Positions 55,381 to 64,000 of a DNA stretch of 64,000 nt are shown one piece after another. The notes beneath the pieces were generated by a model that was not told the origin of the DNA, ran no database searches, and was given only the letters and a program-made list of their open reading frames with translations. The stretch spans positions 8,901,820-8,965,819 of the forward strand of contig NC_135220.1 of assembly GCF_052324685.1 (NCBI RefSeq). Direction: 5' to 3'. Source of the stretch: Brachyhypopomus gauderio (lineage: Eukaryota; Chordata; Actinopteri; Gymnotiformes; Hypopomidae). Positions within the stretch are counted from its first letter, which is position 1. Every line of letters begins with the position of its first letter. The translations under genes were made by a program, and so were the position numbers.

Positions 55381-55524
55381 ACGGGAGGATGGAGGTGCAG
55401 GAGGTGAAGGCAGCAGCACAGCTTTAATGTCCATTATGAAAACACCTTAGAACAAAGATCAGTAGGTGCTAGCTAACAAACTCAGAAACATCCTGTAGCA
55501 ACCACAAACAATAACGAAGGCAAA

Positions 55525-56795
55525 CGCTGTGAGTGAAGAGGCCAGATGAGAAGCAGCCTGTGAATGAAGAGGCCAGGTGAGAAGCAGCCTGTGAGTGAAG
55601 AGGCCAGGTGAGAAGCAGCCTGTGAGTGAAGAGGCCAGGTGAGAAGCAGCCTGTGAATGAAGAGGCCAGGTGAGAAGCAGCCTGTGAATGAAGAGGCCAG
55701 GTGAGAAGCAGCCTATGAATGAAGAGGCCAGGTGAGAAGCAGCCTGTGAGTGAAGAGGCCAGGTGAGAAGCAGCCTGTGAGTGAAGAGGCCAGGTGAGTA
55801 GCAGCCTGTGAGTGAAGAGGCCTGGTGAGTAGCAGCCTGTGAGTGAAGAGGCCAGGTGAGTAGTAGCCTGTGAATGAAGAGGCCAGGTGAGTAGCAGCCT
55901 GTGAGTGAAGAGGCCAGGTGAGTAGCAGCCTGTGAATGAAGAGGCCAGGTGAGAAGCAGCCTGTGAATGAAGAGGCCAGGTGAGTAGCAGCCTGTGAGTG
56001 AAGAGGCCAGGTGAGAAGCAGCCTGTGAGTGAAGAGGCCAGGTGAGAAGCAGCCTGTGAATGAAGAGGCCAGGTGAGAAGCAGCCTGTGAGTGAAGAGGC
56101 CAGGTGAGAAGCAGCCTGTGAGTGAAGAGGCCAGGTGAGTAGCAGCCTGTGAATGAAGAGGCCAGGTGAGAAGCAGCCTGTGAATGAAGAGGCCAGGTGA
56201 GTAGCAGCCTGTGAGTGAAGAGGCCAGGTGAGAAGCAGCCTGTGAGTGAAGAGGCCAGGTGAGTAGCAGCCTGTGAGTGAAGAGGCCAGGTGAGTAGCAG
56301 CCTATGAATGAAGAGGCCAGGTGAGAAGCAGCCTGTGAGTGAAGAGGCCAGGTGAGAAGCAGCCTGTGAGTGAAGAGGCCAGGTGAGTAGCAGCCTGTGA
56401 GTGAAGAGGCCAGGTGAGTAGCAGCCTGTGAGTGAAGAGGCCAGGTGAGTAGTAGCCTGTGAATGAAGAGGCCAGGTGAGTAGCAGCCTGTGAGTGAAGA
56501 GGCCAGGTGAGTAGCAGCCTGTGAATGAAGAGGCCAGGTGAGAAGCAGCCTGTGAATGAAGAGGCCAGGTGAGTAGCAGCCTGTGAGTGAAGAGGCCAGG
56601 TGAGTAGCAGCCTGTGAATGAAGAGGCCAGGTGAGAAGCAGCCTGTGAATGAAGAGGCCAGGTGAGTAGCAGCCTGTGAGTGAAGAGGCCAGGTGAGTAG
56701 CAGCCTGTGAGTGAAGAGGCCAGGTGAGTAGCAGCCTGTGAGTGAAGAGGCTAGGTGAGAAGCAGCCTGTGAGTGAAGAGGCCAGGTGAGAAGCA
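55525..56795. repeat. Minisatellite, about 41 copies of a 31-bp unit
   Basis: The unit is AGCAGCCTGTGAGTGAAGAG followed by GCCAGGTGAGA. Variation is confined to a few positions (GAGTG or GAATG, GAGA or GAGT). Because 31 is not a multiple of three, the array is open in one minus-strand frame for 164 codons as a 31-residue repeat, which is an artefact. Each unit carries CCAGGTGAG on the plus strand, a consensus splice donor. It lies 1.4 kb upstream of C3. Confidence 0.95.
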
Positions 56796-56796
56796 A

Positions 56797-57147
56797 CTCG
56801 GCCAGTGCTGCTGAACTGGGACTGTCAGGTTAAACAGTGACAGAAAACAAAGGGCCCACTGTGACAATAATATATTTCATATCAAAGAATCTGGCATTAA
56901 AATTGTTCTAAAAAGTCCCTAATTTCATTGTTTCCTGTCTAAAATAATGATGGTGCCTTAACTCACAACCATGAGGGCGAATTTCCTAATCCCTCTTTTA
57001 GTTTGATAAATTGTTACATTCACATACTGTATGTGTCTTAGGGAGTGAATTTGCATAGAGGCCAATGAATATAAAATAACACTGTACAACATTCTAGTAC
57101 AGCAATACCCCCACCCCATCACCCACACCTCCTAACTCTGTCTATCA

Positions 57148-57227
<80 letters not shown>

Positions 57228-57604
57228 CTGATCGATCACTCCTCCTCTCTCTCTTTCTCTGTCCTGATCCATCACTGCTACTCTCTCTCTCTATGTTGTG
57301 ATCCATGTCTTAGTCACTGTCCCTGTTTTAGTCATCTTATCGTTCTGCCATTTGTCAGGACACGGTGGCTGTAACAGTGCCCCCCCACACCCATAAATGA
57401 CCATATATGACATTACATGCTCAGACAGACAATGATGATATTAATCCAGTTCACACATTCACCATTAAAGCCAATCATTACACTCATGACACTTCATGCA
57501 CTTTTTTTCTGTAACAAAAAACACTGATGCAATCCATATATGGTGTTGTGTAAAACAACAGTGTGTGAGGTCTTTGCTTGCATGGCTGATTCTGGACTCA
57601 TCCA

Positions 57605-57653
<49 letters not shown>

Positions 57654-58117
57654 TGAGTCATCCATAAAGTTGCGGATGTGGCATGTGTAGACAAGTGTGG
57701 GATTTCCACATGATACAATGAGAAAAACATACATTCTTCATGAAAATTAAGTAAATACACTGAAGGAAAATAATTCTTTTCAATTTGATATTTATCTTAT
57801 TCATGCATTTATTTGTCTTTGTATTTATATTGGAAGATTTCCTATATTTTTCATAGTGATTATTTCATGATTTAAAACAAATCAAAATGTCAAATGTACG
57901 CTATGATCATTACATTTTTCTTCTTATTTACTAAGCAATGATCTTCAAAAAGTACAGATTGAAAATGAGGAAATTAAGACAAGAATTTATCCAGACATGA
58001 ACCATGACGACATTTCCTTGACATCGTGTGGGTGAAACCATACCCAGAAATAATGATGTTCCATGACTGACAGAGAAAGATGACAAAGACTGCTGCTTAC
58101 CATGTCTGTGTGAGGGG
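56797..58117. other. Interval upstream of gene C3 with two microsatellites
   Basis: (CT)n at 57,151-57,225 and (GT)n at 57,609-57,650. The rest is AT-rich and has no gene; the last 200 bp resemble the upstream region of C1. Confidence 0.8.
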
Positions 58118-58124
58118 TATTTAA
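58118..58124 (+). promoter_or_regulatory. TATA-like box of gene C3
   Basis: TATTTAA, 55 bp before the ATG, within CATGTCTGTGTGAGGGGTAT shared in part with C1. Confidence 0.65.
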
Positions 58125-58172
58125 GCCCTCTGAACCCTCCAAGCTAAAGTGGATCCCTGAGGACGAGGCAAC

Positions 58173-60774
<2,602 letters not shown>

Positions 60775-60973
60775 ATGTTCCTGTCTGTGTACTACTGAAT
60801 TACAGATATAGCAAAAAATGAAATGTATATAATAATATACAATATCAATAATAATATAGGGTGGTTCAAAGCTTTTTGAGTGTTTCATCTTTAATTTAAA
60901 TGTGTTTTAAAAACATTTTAAATTTATTTTTCAGTAACACATTTGATTATTTATGGATGGTTGGTTTATAACC

Positions 60974-60979
60974 AATAAA
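60974..60979 (+). promoter_or_regulatory. Poly(A) signal of gene C3
   Basis: AATAAA 200 bp after the stop. A fragment of an IS630/Tc1-type element starts 33 bp further on. Confidence 0.55.
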
Positions 60980-61011
60980 TGGAATGTTTTTATTTGCATC
61001 TGATCATTTTA

Positions 61012-61409
61012 CAGTTTTTTATGACTGCTAACATGCATTTCCCAATACTTGAGATACATTTTCAAAACTCTAAACACAGCAACACATTTATACATTTATA
61101 CTCATACAAATATCCTGTTCAAAGGCACAAGTTTCCTCTATATACACCAACTTTGTTAAAACACAGCAAACCTTGTTCATTCTTTCAAACCCTAGCACAG
61201 ATTCTTTATTTGAGATGAACATAGTCAATCACTGTGAAAAAATTTACAGTTGATGGCAATACAGAAACAGTATTACATGTAATATTTTACTCTCTCACAG
61301 CAAACAACAGACATAACAGACATTATACAGTAACATCTGTTGTTTTCTTATGTCAGTTCAATTTTACTGTAATCCGCTTCATTTGGACTTTTTTTCAAAT
61401 GTGTGCATT
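61012..61409. mobile_element. 5' fragment of the IS630/Tc1-type element
   Basis: Matches the left 450 bp of the element at 18,115-19,706, starting CAGTTTTTTATGACTGC after a TA and ending near TTCAAATGTGTGCATTT, with a small internal gap (the ACCTCACACAAATAGCC part is missing). No right end is present. Confidence 0.8.
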
Positions 61410-62439
61410 TAAAACATTTTAAATAAAGCACATTTTAAAATCTTAAATATTACAAATTGTCCAAGAATTAAAGACTGCAATCACAACAGGATATGTTCAC
61501 AGACACAACAACCATGTGTGGCAACACCTGTTTATGAGCACTAAAGTTTTCAGTAATAAATATAAACTCATCTAAACAAGACCAAGACACAGATCATCAT
61601 CACTGACAACAGCATGCGGCATCCACTCTGTTTTGACTACAGTGCAAGACCTAAAACCAGAGACACTAACACACTGACTACACGAAAACGTTAGACGGCC
61701 AGCCAAAAAACACCTAATAACGGAATGCCAACCTCATAATTATCTTCCTCATTACCCTCAACCTAAACGATTGTTGCTGTTCAGTAAGGTGGAGGGTAAT
61801 GATAAGGACAATGATGCCCTCAAACTCCATTATCACTGTGTGTAGTACAGACTCAATCAGTCTGATTCTCTAGTTCCGCTTACACAACTGCTTCATCAGA
61901 TTTTATGACTCACTCCCTTGGATGACCAAAGAGAGATGAATTACGTCTGTTAAGTCATAAGGTTGGTTGGAGAGGTGAGTCGTCTGGTGAGGTCAAAGCT
62001 ACTAGGGGTTCTACAGCTTTCTATCTGAAGTTTGTGCCCCTCTCAGACAGGATCTCCCTCCTCTGGCTCCAAGATTTCTCGATGCCATCAGGAATACATC
62101 TGTGTGCTATTCCTTGTTAAACTATTGTCAAATCTCCTGTTGGAAGGTAGATAGTGTCACGGTAGGCCCGTCTTGGGGTTCAGGGGAGACACCCATGACC
62201 CAACAATCCACCTCTCGCACACTCCCTCATTCAGTCACCTGCCTACTGACACTCTCTCTGCTACACACCTGTTCCTGATTTATTCTCTCCTTTAAAAGCT
62301 CTGCAGGTCCTGTCATTCAGTGCTGTGTATTCCTCCAGCTCACAAAGGGAGGTCCTGCACCTGCACGACCGAGACAACTCTGAGTTTCCTTCGCCTGCCA
62401 GTTGGCACACTTAAAAACCGTAACTGGAGTGAGTGAGTG
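61410..62439. other. Gene-free interval
   Basis: I recognise no gene. 62,157-62,410 (from TGTCACGGTAGGCCCG) has the look of part of an LTR, with a TTTAAAAG box, but the ends are not defined. A short (GAGT)n run sits at 62,427-62,458. Confidence 0.45.
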
Positions 62440-63338
62440 AGTGAGTGAGTGAGTGAGTGCTTCGGGATGGCCGTGATGCGGGGAGCTGCTCCAACTATCG
62501 GGGGATCACACTCCTCAGCCTCAGTTTATGCAGGGGTTCTGGAGAAGAGAGTCCAGTCGATATTCAAATCTCAGTTACAGGAAGAACAATGTGGGTTCCG
62601 TCCTACTCGTGGAACACTGGACCAGCTTTTTACCCTTGTGAGTTTTTACCCCTCGGGTGCATGGGAGTTCACTCAACCAGTCCACATGTGTTTTGTGGAT
62701 TTGGAGAAGGCATTCAACCGTGTTCCTCTGGGATTCCTCTAGGGGGGTGTGCCCTCTCTGGGCTGGGAGCGAGTCCTTGCCTCAAGTGGACAAGTTCAAG
62801 TATCTCGGGTTCTTGTTCACAAGTAAAGGAAGGATGGAATGGGAGACTGACAGGCGGAGGTGAGCCAAAAGGCAAAGCTATCGATTTACTGGTCAATCTA
62901 CTTTCTGACTCTTACCTATGGTCATGAGCTCTGGATAGTGACCGAAAGAAGGAGATCACGAATATAAGCGGCTGAAATGAGTTTTCTCCACAGGGTGTCT
63001 GAGCTCTGCCTTAGAGATAAGGTACGGAGCGCGGTCATCCGGGAGAGGCTTGGAGTAGAGTTGCTGCTCCTCCATGTAGAGAGGAGCCAGTTGAGGTGGT
63101 TCGGACATCTGGTCAGGATGTCACCTGGGTCCGGGCATGTCCAACTGGGAGGAGACCCCAGGGAAGACCCAGAACACGCTGGATAGATTATATATATTAG
63201 CTGTCCTGGGAATGTCTCTGTATCCCCCCAGAAGAGCTAGAAGAGGTGGCTGGGGAGAGGGAAACCTGGGCCTCTTTGCTTAGGCTACTGCTCCCGTGAC
63301 CTGGATAAGCAGTAAAGAATGGATGGATGAATGGATTG
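62440..63338 (+). mobile_element. Truncated LINE (RTE/Rex3-like reverse transcriptase)
   Basis: Reverse transcriptase pieces in different frames: CSNYRGITLLSL, EEQCGFRPTRGTLDQLFTLV and PVHMCFVDLEKAFNRVP (62,470-62,735), then KFKYLGFLFTSKGRMEWETD (about 62,790-62,850), then MSFLHRVSELCLRDKVRSAV and QLRWFGHLVRMSPG (62,977-63,130). The segment holding the catalytic FADD block is deleted between the first and second parts, and there are frameshifts. The 5' end is cut off. The 3' end closes with a short (ATGG/GGAT)n tail near 63,325, as in this family. Confidence 0.8.
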
Positions 63339-64000
63339 AAATTAACTTCAGTATTTCTGCATATACCCTGTTGTATTTTACTTATATTTGTAAATAGCTG
63401 ACTCGCTACCTTCCGCCATTTCTTCTCTGCTCTGAAAGCCTCCACTGCTCCTGTTGAATTATGGAATAGGACGGGGTGCCAAAATCGCATACTTCAAAAT
63501 GGCGCCCAATTCAGTAGGCCATCCAGGTACTTTTCACTTATATTGTGTATTCGGACACACTAGCCTTTACTGCTTTGGCGTACTGAATAGGAGGGAAGTA
63601 TGGCATTTTGGATGGAGTCTGAAATGAAAGGAAAGTGAGGAATGATTGACAGGGGGTGGGGCAACGCATTACAGTCTTGTCATTGAACAGGTAGAGGTGA
63701 GCACCTTCTAGCCCAGTGACTGAAAAGGCGACTTTCGTGACAACCAATAATGAAAGTGTTGACTGTTTATTTATTTTTATATGTGCACTTTTGGTCTCCT
63801 CTTCTACTGAGCCTGAGGATACAAATTGCCCTTTGGGCCCTCTGGGCACCTTAAAAATCAATCTCTATTGGCGCATATGCAAGTCATGTGTTCTGGTTGG
63901 CCACATGTCCAACAGTATATTTGCTGCTGGTATTCTTTGGTCAATTTGTATTGTGTGGTGTTCTGGTAAACAATTTAACCACTGAAACAGGTCCCTACAC
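63339..64000. other. Right end of window, nothing recognised
   Basis: Two overlapping open frames of 89 and 107 codons (63,716-63,985 and 63,538-63,861) lie on opposite strands and show no domain or splice context I can use. No repeat family was recognised. Confidence 0.4.

Noticed and set aside
55525-56795. CRISPR-like array
   Set aside because: Units follow one another directly with no unique spacers, and the setting is a vertebrate genome.
56302-56796. 164-codon minus-strand frame with repeated HSQAATHLASS-like segments
   Set aside because: It is the translation of the 31-bp minisatellite; the 31-residue period follows from reading a 31-bp unit in three frames.

Overview
The window is vertebrate nuclear DNA, almost certainly from a teleost fish. 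Its genes have ten small exons with GT-AG introns, and the spaces between them are packed with fish-type hAT, Tc1/IS630, PIF/Harbinger, LINE and tRNA-derived SINE repeats. An ostariophysan is my guess from the look of the SINE and is not proven. The only host genes I can support are secreted matrix metalloproteinases (MMPs). There are five apparently intact genes, one large truncated pseudogene and two small exon relics. Exon limits below were placed by eye from splice signals, reading phase and matches between paralogues.

Bases 1-28,992 form a large inverted duplication. The left arm carries gene A (1,658-5,851, +), an MMP of unresolved orthology, and gene B (8,924-11,474, +), an MMP13-like collagenase. 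The right arm carries their mirror images on the minus strand: B' (19,949-22,398), intact and nearly identical to B, and A' (23,952-25,750), which has lost exon 1, nearly all of exon 2 and all of exon 3. The main arm blocks are 1,460-11,514 and 19,909-27,160. An outer block pairs 1-357 with 28,633-28,992 and must continue left of the window. The 8.4-kb spacer holds no host gene. It contains a hAT MITE, a non-autonomous LTR-type element with a hAT element and a foldback MITE nested inside it, a SINE, and a 1.6-kb IS630/Tc1-type transposon.

Bases 28,993-37,425 hold no intact gene: a telomere-like repeat, a relic of an MMP13-like exon 7 and a decayed Tc1 transposon. From 37,426 to 60,979 three MMP13-like genes lie in tandem on the plus strand (C1 37,487-40,099; C2 47,109-49,588; C3 58,173-60,774). 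Each has a TATTTAA box 55-63 bp before its ATG. The spaces between them are filled with nested transposons: a Ty3/gypsy pol fossil, a ZBED-type hAT relic holding a hAT MITE that holds a solo LTR, a Harbinger element, a 1.4-kb hAT element, and a minisatellite of about 41 copies of a 31-bp unit. A truncated LINE lies near the right end.

All intact genes encode the same design: signal peptide, propeptide with a cysteine switch, zinc catalytic domain (HExxHxxGxxH plus Met-turn), hinge, and a hemopexin-like domain closed by a Cys pair. They would act outside the cell on collagen and other matrix. The points most worth following are the asymmetric palindrome, the mosaic identity between paralogues that suggests gene conversion (exon 3 of C1 and C3 matches B better than C2), the tandem array grown from gene A exon 3 and its donor site, the unusual cysteine switches, and a GC-AG intron kept in both A copies.
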